A DNA stretch of 59,861 nt from Oscillospiraceae bacterium (GTDB lineage Bacteria; Bacillota; Clostridia; Saccharofermentanales; Saccharofermentanaceae). The translations under genes were made by a program, and so were the position numbers. Position 1 is the stretch's first letter. Each line of letters opens with the position of its first letter. This document shows, piece by piece, positions 19,032-27,847 of the stretch. Where the stretch lies: assembly GCA_902787975.1 (NCBI GenBank), contig CADAIP010000012.1:1-59861 (forward strand), written 5' to 3'. The notes below the pieces were generated by a model that did not search any database, had not been told where the DNA came from, and saw only the letters and a list, made by a program, of their open reading frames with translations.

Positions 19032-20024
19032 ATGCTCAAAGACGATGTCTTAAAGCTTATTTCGAGAGAAAAAAGCTATATCTCCGGTGAGACAATAAGC
19101 CACAAACTCGGAGTGTCCCGTGCTGCGGTTAATACTGCCGTCAAAACATTAAGAGAAGAAGGCTACGGGATTGAATCATCCACGAAAAAGGGCTACCTTC
19201 TCATAAGCAGTCCGGATATCCTGTCCAAAGGATCGGTCTCCGTATATCTTCCCGATAACAGATCAGGCGACCTTCTGGTTTTCGATTCCGTGGATTCTAC
19301 AAATAACGTCCTAAAAGACTTGGCCTCAAAAGGAGCCGTATCAGGCACAGTAGTCATCGCCGACCAGCAGACAGGCGGCAAAGGAAGACGCGGCAGGAGC
19401 TTTGCCTCTCCTTCGGGTGCAGGAATATATCTCTCCTACCTTTTCAAGCCTGATTCGGGGTTCGATAAGATATCAGACCTTACCAGCTGGACTGCCGTTG
19501 CCGTCTCTGACGCGATTACAAGTGCCTACGGGCTCGATTCACAAATCAAATGGGTAAACGATCTTCTGATGAACAGGAAGAAGATCTGCGGCATTCTGAC
19601 GGAGGTTACGGTCGAGGGTGAGAGCGGATTCATCGACACATGCATAATCGGCATCGGTGTTAATGTTAACGAAGATAACTTCCCGCCTGAGATATCTGAG
19701 ATTGCCACTTCCATATCAATGGAGAACGGCGGAAAGAAATTCGTCCGCGCAGAACTTGCCGCAGAGATAATAAGATCAATGGACAAGCTTGCAGCCAACT
19801 GGCCTTGCGATCCCTATTACATTGAAAGATACCGCGAGCTCAACATCACTACCGGAAGCAGGATTACGGCCTTCCCCCAGATGACCGAGAACGGTCAGGG
19901 CCGGACAGGCAAAGCCGTCGCCATCAATGACGACTTCTCACTTAAGGTCGAATTCGATGACGGATCAACAGAGAACCTCAGAAGCGGAGAAGTCAGTGTA
20001 AGAGGCCTTTACGGTTACACCTGA
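19032..20024 (+). CDS. birA: bifunctional biotin--[acetyl-CoA-carboxylase] ligase/biotin repressor
   Basis: 330 residues. An N-terminal winged helix (about 1-60, with HKLGVSRAAVNTAVKTLREEGYGIESS) allows it to repress biotin genes. The ligase domain has the adenylate-binding loop GKGRRGRSF and the KWVNDLL ... KICGILTE motif, and a small C-terminal SH3-like domain follows. The enzyme activates biotin with ATP and attaches it to a lysine of carboxylase carrier proteins. ATGs at 19005 and 19020 are in frame; 19032 is chosen because AGGATGGG lies at the correct distance. It converges on comEA with no gap. Confidence 0.92.
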   Translation: MLKDDVLKLISREKSYISGETISHKLGVSRAAVNTAVKTLREEGYGIESSTKKGYLLISSPDILSKGSVSVYLPDNRSGDLLVFDSVDSTNNVLKDLASKGAVSGTVVIADQQTGGKGRRGRSFASPSGAGIYLSYLFKPDSGFDKISDLTSWTAVAVSDAITSAYGLDSQIKWVNDLLMNRKKICGILTEVTVEGESGFIDTCIIGIGVNVNEDNFPPEISEIATSISMENGGKKFVRAELAAEIIRSMDKLAANWPCDPYYIERYRELNITTGSRITAFPQMTENGQGRTGKAVAINDDFSLKVEFDDGSTENLRSGEVSVRGLYGYT

Positions 20025-20747
20025 TCAGACACAGATATAGTCTTTGATCCTGTTGAACTTTGAATCACCTATTCCTGTAACGTTCTTTATGTCCTCAATA
20101 GCCGAGAACGGTGTTGTATTTCTGTAATCGATAATGGCCTGGGCCGTCACCTCCCCTATCCCGGGAAGGCTCATGAGCTCATCTAAAGCCGCCGTGTTGA
20201 TGTTGACCATAAGCGTGCTTCCTCCCGGTTCAGAACTGCCATCGGAAGAATTGCCCCATACATAGACACCGTCCTGCCTGATGATGTCCCCTCCCGTAAA
20301 TCCGTTTTTAATCTCATCTTCTGACGGAATATATATGGACATGTTTCCCGTAATCTGATAAACGAGGTTGATATTGTTTACTGAAGCCTTCTCCGTAAGT
20401 CCGCCTGCATCTTCGATAATGTCATTAAGCATCGCACCCTGAGGTGCTTCATAGATGCCCGGATTTCTTACTTCTCCGCAAATATAAACACTGATGAGCC
20501 GGACCGTCTCAACAGTTGCAGGTGCTGTATCCTGTACTGTGACCTGAATGTCTGTTTCATGATAAAGATCATCCGGTGCAGTGGTCTCAGTTACTGAAGC
20601 TGTCTTTCCGCTCTTAAAACCCTGAAGAGTAATATCTCCGCTTCCTTTGAAGACATACTTGTATAAGGCACTCAGGATAACGATCAGGATGAATGCCACA
20701 GGATAGATAATACTTTTGAACTTCTTTGCCGTGCTCTTCTTCAACAT
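20025..20747 (-). CDS. comEA: ComEA-like DNA-binding protein (SLBB + helix-hairpin-helix)
   Basis: About 240 residues: a membrane anchor (about 12-32), a low-complexity Ser/Thr-rich spacer, an SLBB domain (YICGEVRNPGIYEAPQGAML, about 85-140) and a C-terminal pair of helix-hairpin-helix motifs (INTAALDELMSLPGIGEVTA, then IKNVTGIGDSKF). ComEA binds incoming double-stranded DNA on the outer membrane face during transformation. The start is uncertain: no strong ribosome site precedes the ATG at 20747, and the frame is open to 20813. ComEC is not in the window. comF lies 12 kb away on the same strand. Confidence 0.85.
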   Translation of the reverse strand: MLKKSTAKKFKSIIYPVAFILIVILSALYKYVFKGSGDITLQGFKSGKTASVTETTAPDDLYHETDIQVTVQDTAPATVETVRLISVYICGEVRNPGIYEAPQGAMLNDIIEDAGGLTEKASVNNINLVYQITGNMSIYIPSEDEIKNGFTGGDIIRQDGVYVWGNSSDGSSEPGGSTLMVNINTAALDELMSLPGIGEVTAQAIIDYRNTTPFSAIEDIKNVTGIGDSKFNRIKDYICV

Positions 20748-20769
20748 AGAGAAAGCATAGCACCGCTCT

Positions 20770-20827
20770 TTGTCGGTTTTTACCGACAATATATGACAAA
20801 GCCGACAAGGCATTTACCCTGTCGGCT
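20770..20827 (-). terminator. tandem hairpins between rsfS and comEA
   Basis: Two hairpins with related stems: AGCCGACA(A)GG/CC-TGTCGGCT (20800-20827) and TTGTCGGT/ACCGACAA (20770-20789). Read on the minus strand they fall directly after rsfS and before comEA. The first is followed only by a weak TTTGTC tract, so a partial terminator or mRNA processing site is possible. The shared TGTCGG core in both stems also allows alternative pairing between them. Confidence 0.45.
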
Positions 20828-20857
20828 CCGGACATTACTTTTAAATAATTATCTAAA

Positions 20858-21202
20858 TTACGCTTCGTCTTCTCTGCGTTTTGTTTCCCAGAACTTCTCG
20901 ATATTGTAGTTCTCGCGCTCTTCCCTGCCCATTACATGAACTACGACGTCCTTGTAATCCAACAGGATCCACTTGTCACCTGAACGGCCTTCGATGTGGT
21001 CAGGAACGATATCAAAGTCTTTCTTGAGAACGAACTCGACTTCGTCAGCAAGTGACTTGATCTGAGTTGTGGAATTACCGCTTGCGAGAACGAAATAATC
21101 TGCAAGAACGGTCTTACCGGTCAGATCGATCGTCTCAATGTCGATACCTTTCTTGGAATCAAGTATCTCGGTAATCTTAGCGGCTAATTCTTTGCTGTCC
21201 AT
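20858..21202 (-). CDS. rsfS: ribosomal silencing factor RsfS
   Basis: 114 residues matching the RsfS/Iojap family: the KKGIDIETIDLTGKTVLADYF start, the ASGNSTTQIKSLADEVE helix and the RSGDKWILLDYKDVVVHVM motif with the conserved WxxxD...VxVH. RsfS binds ribosomal protein uL14 and blocks subunit joining when nutrients are short. It lies downstream of nadD-yqeK, the usual conserved neighbourhood (nadD-yqeK-rsfS). Its ATG has a good AAGGAGATAA site. Confidence 0.95.
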   Translation of the reverse strand: MDSKELAAKITEILDSKKGIDIETIDLTGKTVLADYFVLASGNSTTQIKSLADEVEFVLKKDFDIVPDHIEGRSGDKWILLDYKDVVVHVMGREERENYNIEKFWETKRREDEA

Positions 21203-21337
21203 TATTTATCTCCTTGAGTTTTGTTTATGTTTTGATTGTAACACAATAACTGTTGTGTTGTTTTTAACTTATTGTTAAACGAATAACACATCTTGAGCAG
21301 TTTCCGCACAAGCGGAGCGCGGAGGAACTAAAAGAGG

Positions 21338-22567
21338 TTATTCACTTAACATGCCCAGATCCTTCATCATTTGGATCGTAACAGGATGCATTTCCCTTCC
21401 CTGACTCTTAAACTTATTCCTTACAGCATCAGCGGTCATGCGAACTGCCTCGTCCAGATCGTGCTCTGCAGTCTCTCTGATGGGACCCAGATCCATGTAG
21501 TTTCTGGCAGGTTCGATCTTGTCCGCAAGATAAACGATCTTTTCGAGCACCGTCATATTACCCCTGCCTGTGGTGTGATAGCAGATCGCATCAAGGATAT
21601 CCTTATCTTCGATACCAAGATCTTCCTTAACAAAAGTGGCACCTGCAGAGGAATGGATGATCTTTTTCTCTGTAAACAGGTCGCCTGAATATCTCTTTGC
21701 CATTTCGAGCTGCTGTTCGATAGGAAGTTCCTTCGCGCAGTCGTGAAGAGCTCCGGCGATCAATGCCTTATCCTTGTCGCAGCCATAAAGACCGGCCAGA
21801 TGTGCTGACAGATATCCGACGTTTAATGTATGCAGAAGTCTCTTGCCGCCAAGATAACGGTACATCCAGACAGCTGCTTCGAAGAACTGTTTTCTTGCTT
21901 CGTCAGAAACCCCTTCAAGCTTCGTATTCTCAGTATAAAGAGCGTGTCTCTTAATGAATTCCAACGCCGGTTCAGGTACCTGTGAGTAGTCACCGCTTGA
22001 CGTAATCTGCGAAGAAGAACATTCGATACCGTCAAGTCTGAAGATCTCAACCTTGCCTCCGAGGTTCTTCTTTATTGATGCCTTGGCCTTCTCGACATCA
22101 GTATCGTCTCCCGGTCTTACGGCCGCAAGGAGCGATGCGTAATTAAGAATCTCGCCCGGCTTATACCAGTTCTCAAATGTGCCGAGAGTATCAGAGCCCA
22201 TTATCCAGAAAAACTCGTGGTGCTCTTCAGCCTTCTTGCGCTTGATACCGTTGTCAGTAAGGAACGGAATGATGTATTCATCCGAAGTGAGCTTTGCAAG
22301 AACGACAGACGTGTAGCTTACGCCGTCGATACCGTATTCGATATCACTTACAAAGACGTTCTTGAGGCCCATTCCTTCGACCGTCTCTTTCATCATGTAA
22401 AAACGGTACGGAGGCGGAAGTTTATTCGTATAGAGTTTGAAAGAATTACGGACTGAAGGGATAACGATCACACAATCGATAAATCCGCTCTTTAAAGCGG
22501 ATCTTATCATTGCTATGTGACCGTTATGAACGGGATCAAAGGATCCTCCGTAAACTCCGATCTTCAT
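21338..22567 (-). CDS. nadD: NadD-YqeK fusion: nicotinate-nucleotide adenylyltransferase + HD hydrolase
   Basis: 409 residues. Residues 1-205 are NadD (GVYGGSFDPVHNGHIAM with the nucleotidyl-transferase GSFDPVHNGH, and later SSQITSSGDYSQVPEPALEFI). It makes nicotinic acid adenine dinucleotide from NaMN and ATP for NAD synthesis. Residues about 215-405 are YqeK, an HD-domain hydrolase known to cut Ap4A symmetrically. Its motifs are HTLNVGYLSAHLA, GALHDCAKELP (HD) and ICYHTTGR. The two are separate adjacent genes in Bacillus; here they read through in one frame with no stop. rsfS follows after about 135 bases. It starts three bases after purD ends. Confidence 0.93.
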   Translation of the reverse strand: MKIGVYGGSFDPVHNGHIAMIRSALKSGFIDCVIVIPSVRNSFKLYTNKLPPPYRFYMMKETVEGMGLKNVFVSDIEYGIDGVSYTSVVLAKLTSDEYIIPFLTDNGIKRKKAEEHHEFFWIMGSDTLGTFENWYKPGEILNYASLLAAVRPGDDTDVEKAKASIKKNLGGKVEIFRLDGIECSSSQITSSGDYSQVPEPALEFIKRHALYTENTKLEGVSDEARKQFFEAAVWMYRYLGGKRLLHTLNVGYLSAHLAGLYGCDKDKALIAGALHDCAKELPIEQQLEMAKRYSGDLFTEKKIIHSSAGATFVKEDLGIEDKDILDAICYHTTGRGNMTVLEKIVYLADKIEPARNYMDLGPIRETAEHDLDEAVRMTADAVRNKFKSQGREMHPVTIQMMKDLGMLSE

Positions 22568-22570
22568 TTA

Positions 22571-23824
22571 TTAACCGAGTGTCCTTCCGATGTCATGACG
22601 GAAGTGCATATCCTTGAAAGAGATCTTTGCAACGCCTTCATATGCGCCGTCGATAGCTTCATCAAGAGTATCAGCCTCATCGTATACGCAGAGAACACGT
22701 CCGCCGCTTGTAACGAGCTTGCCGTCCTTAAGAGCGGTTCCTGCCTGGAATACGAGTTTGCCGCATGTATCGATACCTGTGATCTCGTAACCCTTTGCGT
22801 AGCTCTGAGGATATCCGCCTGAAGCCATAACGACAACGCAGGAGCACTTATTCTTCCACTTGAATTCTATCTGGTCGAGCTTGCCGTCGATGATGGCATC
22901 AACTATGTCGAGGAGACTGTTCTCGAGAAGAGGCAGAACTGCCTGTGCCTCAGGATCTCCGAAACGTGCGTTGTACTCAACAACCTTCGGTCCTTCAGGT
23001 GTAAGCATGAGTCCGAAGTAGATAACACCCTTGAACGGTCTTCCCTCTTTCTTGAGTGCTTCGACTGTAGGTGTGATGATCTCGTTCTGGATGCGTGCCT
23101 TAAGCTCGTCAGTCATGTCGGCACCGGGTGTAACTGCGCCCATGCCGCCTGTGTTGAGGCCTTCATCGTGGTCATATGCTCTCTTGTGGTCTCTTGAAGA
23201 AACCATCGGAACACATGTGTTGCCGTCAGAGAAAGCGAGCACTGTAAGCTCAGGACCTGTCATGCACTCTTCGATAACGATAGTGGAACCTGCAGAACCG
23301 AACTTCTGGTCTTCCATCATGTCCTTAACTGCCTGCTTAGCTTCGTCGAGATTCTGTGCAATGATTACGCCCTTACCTAATGCAAGACCGTCGCACTTGA
23401 TAACGATCGGCATCGGCTGTGTCTCAAGATAATCAAGAGCTGCCTGTTCTTCTGTGAAGATCTCGTACTTTGCAGTAGGGATCGAATACTTCTTCATGAG
23501 CTGCTTGGAGAAAGCCTTTGAGCCTTCGATGATGGCTGCATTTGCCTTGGGGCCGAATGCTCTGAGGCCTGCTTCTTCCATCTTGTCTACCATGCCCATT
23601 GCGAGCGGATCGTCAGGTGCAACGAAGACGAGATCAAACTGTTCTTTCTTCGCATACTCAACCATGCCTTCGATATCAGTAGCTTTAATGTCTACACATG
23701 TAGCGATCGAAGCAATACCGCCGTTACCGGGTGCACAGTAAAGATCCGTTACTCTGGGATCCTGCTTAAGCTTCCAACAAATAACGTGCTCTCTTCCGCC
23801 GCCGCCAACTACAAGAACCTTCAT
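22571..23824 (-). CDS. purD: phosphoribosylamine--glycine ligase
   Basis: 417 residues with the whole ATP-grasp GARS fold. The N-domain starts MKVLVVGGGGREHVICWKL, the ATP-grasp region has PIVIKCDGLALGKGV, a GMGAVTPG loop and EYNARFGDPEAQAVLP. It joins phosphoribosylamine and glycine in step two of purine synthesis. No other pur gene is in the window, so it stands outside a pur operon here. It lies three bases before nadD-yqeK and 31 bases after hom, so it is likely in a long minus-strand transcript. Confidence 0.95.
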   Translation of the reverse strand: MKVLVVGGGGREHVICWKLKQDPRVTDLYCAPGNGGIASIATCVDIKATDIEGMVEYAKKEQFDLVFVAPDDPLAMGMVDKMEEAGLRAFGPKANAAIIEGSKAFSKQLMKKYSIPTAKYEIFTEEQAALDYLETQPMPIVIKCDGLALGKGVIIAQNLDEAKQAVKDMMEDQKFGSAGSTIVIEECMTGPELTVLAFSDGNTCVPMVSSRDHKRAYDHDEGLNTGGMGAVTPGADMTDELKARIQNEIITPTVEALKKEGRPFKGVIYFGLMLTPEGPKVVEYNARFGDPEAQAVLPLLENSLLDIVDAIIDGKLDQIEFKWKNKCSCVVVMASGGYPQSYAKGYEITGIDTCGKLVFQAGTALKDGKLVTSGGRVLCVYDEADTLDEAIDGAYEGVAKISFKDMHFRHDIGRTLG

Positions 23825-23855
23825 TTTCTATTCCTCCGGGATATTTTCGATTACA

Positions 23856-25043
23856 TTATTTAAGATAGTGCATCCAGGACTTTGCGCCCGTCTCACTTAC
23901 GAGAGAAGCAATGTCCTTATGCCTGATGCCCTTAACGAGGATTGCCTCATCAGAGAGAACTTCGCATTCATAGCCTTCAGCAGCTGTGATGACCTTTGCG
24001 GGAACATCAGCTCTTACTACGATATCAGCAGCGATCTCATCGTAAGGTGTGATAGCAACGCTCTCTTCAGTCCATGACCTGTTCTCTGTCGGATTGCTCA
24101 TTGCAGCTTCAAGGATGTCGCCGCATACAGCAGAAGCCGTAGGAAGCGTACCAGCACCCTGACCATAGAACATAGCCTGGCCCAAGCTGTTACCGTCAAC
24201 CATGATCGCATTGAACACGCCGCTTACGTTGAACAAAAGATTGCTCTTTGCAACGAGTGTAGGTGCGACGTATACAACCGGCTTATCCTCACCTGCTTCA
24301 TAAAGAGCGATGAGCTTGATGTCGCATCCGATAGATGAAGCAAACTCGAAATCGTCATTGGTGATAGCAGAGATACCTTCTGCCGAGATCTGGTCAGGTG
24401 CGATGTAAGCGCCGTCATTTGCGATCGTTGACAGGATGGAGATCTTTCTCTGTGCGTCGATACCGTCGATGTCTGCAGAAGGATTTGCCTCAGCAAAGCC
24501 GTTTGCCTGAGCCTGCTTCAAAGCCGTATCAAAATCGATGCCTTCATCCTTCATCTGTGAAAGGATGTAGTTTGTCGTACCGTTTACGATACCTGCGATC
24601 TTCGTGATCTTGTTTGCTGCAAGACACTTGTAAAGAGGTCTTATGATCGGGATACCGCCGCCTACCGCAGCCTCGAAAAGATAGCAGCAGTTGTTTTCCT
24701 GAGCGATCTTAATGAGCTCGGGACCGTGTGTTGATACGAGTTCCTTATTTGATGTTACGACGCTGATTCCCAATGAAAGAGCGCGCTTTGTGTATTCATA
24801 AGCGATCCTCGCACCGCCTATGGTCTCGACTGCGATAAGAATGTCGCTGTCGAAAACCTCATCAGCATTATGTGTAACGAGGTTAGCAAACTTGCTCTCA
24901 GGGAAATCCCTGATATCAAGGATATACTTCACGTTGATCTCTTCGCCAACGCGCTTCGTGATGAGCTCCTTGTTTATATCGAGAGTCTCGGCTACGCCAG
25001 AACCTACCGTACCAAAACCCAGAATCGCGATGTTAATTGCCAT
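23856..25043 (-). CDS. hom: homoserine dehydrogenase
   Basis: 395 residues from the ATG with an AAGGAA site (the upstream frame overlaps the ACT gene). NAD(P) binding motif ILGFGTVGSGVAE; catalytic region with TSNKELVSTHGPELI, AAVGGGIPIIRPL, GIVNGTTNYIL and EANPSADIDGIDAQRKISIL. A short C-terminal ACT-like portion (about 330-395) would bind the allosteric amino acid. It reduces aspartate semialdehyde to homoserine for threonine and methionine. It is preceded 20 bases upstream by an ACT-domain protein, a pairing also known in other Bacillota. Confidence 0.95.
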   Translation of the reverse strand: MAINIAILGFGTVGSGVAETLDINKELITKRVGEEINVKYILDIRDFPESKFANLVTHNADEVFDSDILIAVETIGGARIAYEYTKRALSLGISVVTSNKELVSTHGPELIKIAQENNCCYLFEAAVGGGIPIIRPLYKCLAANKITKIAGIVNGTTNYILSQMKDEGIDFDTALKQAQANGFAEANPSADIDGIDAQRKISILSTIANDGAYIAPDQISAEGISAITNDDFEFASSIGCDIKLIALYEAGEDKPVVYVAPTLVAKSNLLFNVSGVFNAIMVDGNSLGQAMFYGQGAGTLPTASAVCGDILEAAMSNPTENRSWTEESVAITPYDEIAADIVVRADVPAKVITAAEGYECEVLSDEAILVKGIRHKDIASLVSETGAKSWMHYLK

Positions 25044-25063
25044 TTGCTGTTCCTTACCTTTCA

Positions 25064-25510
25064 TTATTCCCTGCTCAGGATCATGCACTTACGCACGCCC
25101 GCGAGCTTGGAGATATCGTTAATTATGTCGTCAACTGTACCATACATTGACACGGTTTCAATGGAAATCGAGATGTCTGCAAGGCCGTTGATCGGGATAT
25201 TCTGATTAATGGTCAGAATATTCGCACGGGATTCCGCAATCGTTCTGATGATCTCAGACAGGATTCCCTGGAAATTCTCAACAGACAGAAGAAGCGTAAC
25301 TTTCTTGCCGCTTGCTGCCTCATAGAACGGCAGGACGGAATCCTTATACTTGTAGTATGCGCTTCTGGAAAGGCCTGTCTTCCTTACAGCTTCATTTACC
25401 GAAGTTGATTCTCCGGTGTTGAGACGCTGCTTGACCTCCATAACCTTAATGAAGACTTCAGGTAAAACTCTCTTATCGACTAGGAAATATTCGGGGTTAT
25501 CCTGATGCAT
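25064..25510 (-). CDS. ACT-domain regulatory protein (PheB/UPF0735 family)
   Basis: 148 residues with an N-terminal helix-turn-helix-like segment (NEAVRKTGLSRSAYYKYKDSV, about 40-60) and a C-terminal ACT domain (about 70-145, KKVTLLLSVENFQGILSEII). This is the UPF0735/PheB architecture found beside hom or pheA. The ACT domain would sense an amino acid, and the HTH-like part may let it act on DNA or RNA. It is the first gene of a unit with hom, purD and nadD-yqeK. A promoter-like -10 lies at 25546-25551. Confidence 0.88.
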   Translation of the reverse strand: MHQDNPEYFLVDKRVLPEVFIKVMEVKQRLNTGESTSVNEAVRKTGLSRSAYYKYKDSVLPFYEAASGKKVTLLLSVENFQGILSEIIRTIAESRANILTINQNIPINGLADISISIETVSMYGTVDDIINDISKLAGVRKCMILSRE

Positions 25511-25545
25511 AAAATAAGGCCTTTCTATCGAGATTTTGCGCGGGC

Positions 25546-25562
25546 ACTATACCACGAGTGGT
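25546..25562 (-). promoter_or_regulatory. candidate promoter/operator of the ACT-hom unit
   Basis: On the minus strand an extended -10 (TGGTATAGT) sits 36 bases before the ATG. A short dyad ACCAC-GA-GTGGT (25551-25562) abuts it, within a larger CGGGC...GCCCG inverted repeat (25540-25575). No good -35 is visible. It fits a regulated promoter; the regulator is unknown. Confidence 0.4.
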
Positions 25563-25670
25563 GGACATTTGTACGCGCCCGAAAATATTAACACGATTAA
25601 GGCGCTAATTCAATAAAATAAATAAGATAAATACAGACCATGTGATTCATGAAGATTCCAGTACCAATTC

Positions 25671-25775
25671 CGTACAGTAAAAACGATGAAGAACTGTACG
25701 ATTTACGTATTCTGACGCAAAAATACGTAATCCGTACAGTCACTCAGGCAATTTACTGTACGAATTAGTATTCGA
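25671..25775. repeat. intergenic triple-hairpin repeat, copy B
   Basis: Three hairpins in a row: CGTACAGT/ACTGTACG (25671-25678 with 25693-25700), TTACGTATT/AATACGTAA (25703-25711 with 25722-25730) and CGTACAGT/ACTGTACG (25733-25740 with 25755-25762). The element ends with ACGAATTAGTATTCGA, also found at 1580-1595. The right two thirds align with copy A near position 110-153. It fills the 295-base gap between rdgB (3' side) and the ACT gene; no gene is seen there. Confidence 0.6.
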
Positions 25776-25804
25776 TCTATTAAACTATCGGAATTGAAAC
25801 ACTC

Positions 25805-26413
25805 TCAGCCGAGATCAGCCTTAAGCTTCTCAGCCATAGCCCTGGAAGCCTTGCCTCTGTGGCTTATGGAATTCTTCTGTTCCTTTGTCATCTGTGCAGT
25901 CGTCATGCCGAATTCGGGCACATAGAAGATAGGATCGTAGCCGAATCCGCCGTCGCCCATGGGCTTTTCGTGGAGAACACCGCACACTTCGCCTCTTACC
26001 GTAAATTCAGAGCCGTCAGGTCTTACGACTGCAATGCTGCAAACGAACTTGGCAGTTCTTTTTTCTTCAGGAACGTCCTTAAGCATCTCGAAGATCTTCG
26101 CAAACTTCTCGGGATATGTTGAATTCTCGCCGCAGAAACGTGCCGAATAGATGCCCGGAGCACCGTCCAATGCATCAATGCAAAGTCCCGAATCGTCAGC
26201 CATGACATAAGCGCCTTCGGCAAGAGCATGAACGGTCCTGGCCTTAATGAGGGCATTCTCTTCGAAAGTCTTTCCGTCTTCCACGATATCGGGATCGTAT
26301 CCTTCTTCCTTCATGGTCGTAACGACGAAGGGGGTGTCACTTAATATCTCTGCGATCTCTCTTGCCTTGTCCTTGTTTGAAGTAGCAAGAATAAGTTTGA
26401 ATTCTTTTGTCAT
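25805..26413 (-). CDS. rdgB: XTP/dITP pyrophosphatase (RdgB/HAM1)
   Basis: 202 residues with family motifs LILATSNKDKAREIAEIL at the N-terminus, ENALIKA, ADDSGLCIDALDGAPGIYSAR, FGYDPIF and SHRGKA. The enzyme removes pyrophosphate from XTP, dITP and ITP to keep damaged purines out of DNA. The start at 26413 forms an ATGA overlap with the stop of the upstream rRNA methyltransferase gene and has a GGAGG site; the ATG at 26425 is less well placed. Confidence 0.95.
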   Translation of the reverse strand: MTKEFKLILATSNKDKAREIAEILSDTPFVVTTMKEEGYDPDIVEDGKTFEENALIKARTVHALAEGAYVMADDSGLCIDALDGAPGIYSARFCGENSTYPEKFAKIFEMLKDVPEEKRTAKFVCSIAVVRPDGSEFTVRGEVCGVLHEKPMGDGGFGYDPIFYVPEFGMTTAQMTKEQKNSISHRGKASRAMAEKLKADLG

Positions 26414-27840
26414 ATAAGCCTCCATGCCTTGGGATACATATTTTTCGCGGTCTGGCCGTTGATCTTGGCAAAGCCCAGCGGGAAATCTCCGATGCCCACG
26501 ATTATCGTGCCGGATGATTTAAGTCCGTCTTCAATTGATACCGATATAGTCTCGCCGCGAAGATACTTTGTAAGTCTGTCATCGTCTCTTCGAATGCCCA
26601 GATAAGAGTCTTCTTTTATCGCATCTTTTGAGAGCGCGAGAGCTATGCTGTTCGACGGCTCGAAAACCTTTTTCCCCGACTTCAAAGGCTTGATATCGCC
26701 AACATAAAGTCCGGTCTTAACGACCTTAAGTCCCTTAAAAAGTTTCTCATCAAAAGTCATCTTGAAAAGACCTGTTCCGTGGCTTACAAAACGGCCCTGT
26801 AAAAGATCTTCCCTGCCTTTGTCAGAGAGCACTTCATCAAGCACAGATAATGCGGCTTCAGCGCTCTTATCCTTGGTTCCGACAGTTTCTTTTATCAGGA
26901 TTTCATCTGCTGACTTAAGATCTTTCTCCTCACCCTTTACGATATGAACGCAGAAGTGTCCGTCACCCTCAGACATATGAGGCCATATTCTCATGGAGCC
27001 CGGCAGGATCGAACCTTCTCCCGCGTGAGTGACACCCTTTATTTCATGGTGTGCTTTTACATGGTATTCGGGGTGACGCTCAATAAATCTCTTTATCTGG
27101 TTCTCGTCTTCATCGACGCAGAAAGTACATGTGGAATATACGATCGAACCGCCTTCTTTAAGGCATTTGTCAGCTGCTTCAAGAATAGATTCCTGCAGCG
27201 GAACACAGACCTTGGGGCCGTAATTCATATAGCTTTTGCAGGCATTCTTGTCACGTCTGAACATTCCCTCACCCGAGCACGGCGCATCGATGAGGATCTT
27301 ATCGAAGAACAAAGGAAGTCTTGCTGCAATATTTTCAGGAGTCTCATTAAGGATAACGAGCCCTTCGATACCGGAACGCTCTATGTTTCTGAGCAATGCC
27401 TTGGAACGCTCGAAGCTTATCTCATTTGCGACAAGGATTCCCTTGCCGTGCATATCTTCGCCCAGTCTGCATGCCTTACCGCCGGGTGCCGCACAAAGAT
27501 CCAGGACTATCTCGCCAGGCTTTGCAGCCATTACCTGTGCAGGCAGCATTGCGGAAGGTTCCTGCGGATAGTAAACACCTGCGTGATAGAGAGGATCTCG
27601 TCCGCCGGGTTCGTTGTTAACATAGTAACCGCCATCGCACCATGAGACGGGCTTTATCTCCTCGTTCATGTCGCTTAAGAATTCAGTTTCTTGTGCACTG
27701 CAGATTATCTTCGAGCGCGAGAATCTGACGCCTTTTAACGGGACCTTGTCAAAGCTCTCATAAAAACCATCACGCGGCACTTCATTGTGACGCGTGAAGA
27801 AGTTGTTCATCTCATTTACAAAGCTGTCGGGAAGCTGCAT
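26410..27840 (-). CDS. RsmF-like rRNA (cytosine-C5) methyltransferase
   Basis: 476 residues. The N-terminal RsmB/NOP2/Sun methyltransferase core has DLCAAPGGKACRL (SAM), IDAPCSGEGMFRR and VYSTCTF, giving the two catalytic cysteines. A C-terminal ferredoxin/PUA-like RsmF extension (about 300-476) ends in LGFAKINGQTAKNMYPKAW, typical of the RsmF/YebU group. It would methylate C5 of cytosine in 16S rRNA. It sits between pepF-like and rdgB with tight spacing, in one minus-strand unit. Confidence 0.9.
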   Translation of the reverse strand: MQLPDSFVNEMNNFFTRHNEVPRDGFYESFDKVPLKGVRFSRSKIICSAQETEFLSDMNEEIKPVSWCDGGYYVNNEPGGRDPLYHAGVYYPQEPSAMLPAQVMAAKPGEIVLDLCAAPGGKACRLGEDMHGKGILVANEISFERSKALLRNIERSGIEGLVILNETPENIAARLPLFFDKILIDAPCSGEGMFRRDKNACKSYMNYGPKVCVPLQESILEAADKCLKEGGSIVYSTCTFCVDEDENQIKRFIERHPEYHVKAHHEIKGVTHAGEGSILPGSMRIWPHMSEGDGHFCVHIVKGEEKDLKSADEILIKETVGTKDKSAEAALSVLDEVLSDKGREDLLQGRFVSHGTGLFKMTFDEKLFKGLKVVKTGLYVGDIKPLKSGKKVFEPSNSIALALSKDAIKEDSYLGIRRDDDRLTKYLRGETISVSIEDGLKSSGTIIVGIGDFPLGFAKINGQTAKNMYPKAWRLI

Positions 27841-27847
27841 CTTATCC

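Noticed and set aside
26944..27645. 233-residue plus-strand frame
   Set aside because: It lies wholly antisense to the well-supported RsmF-like gene and has no family features; a shadow frame.
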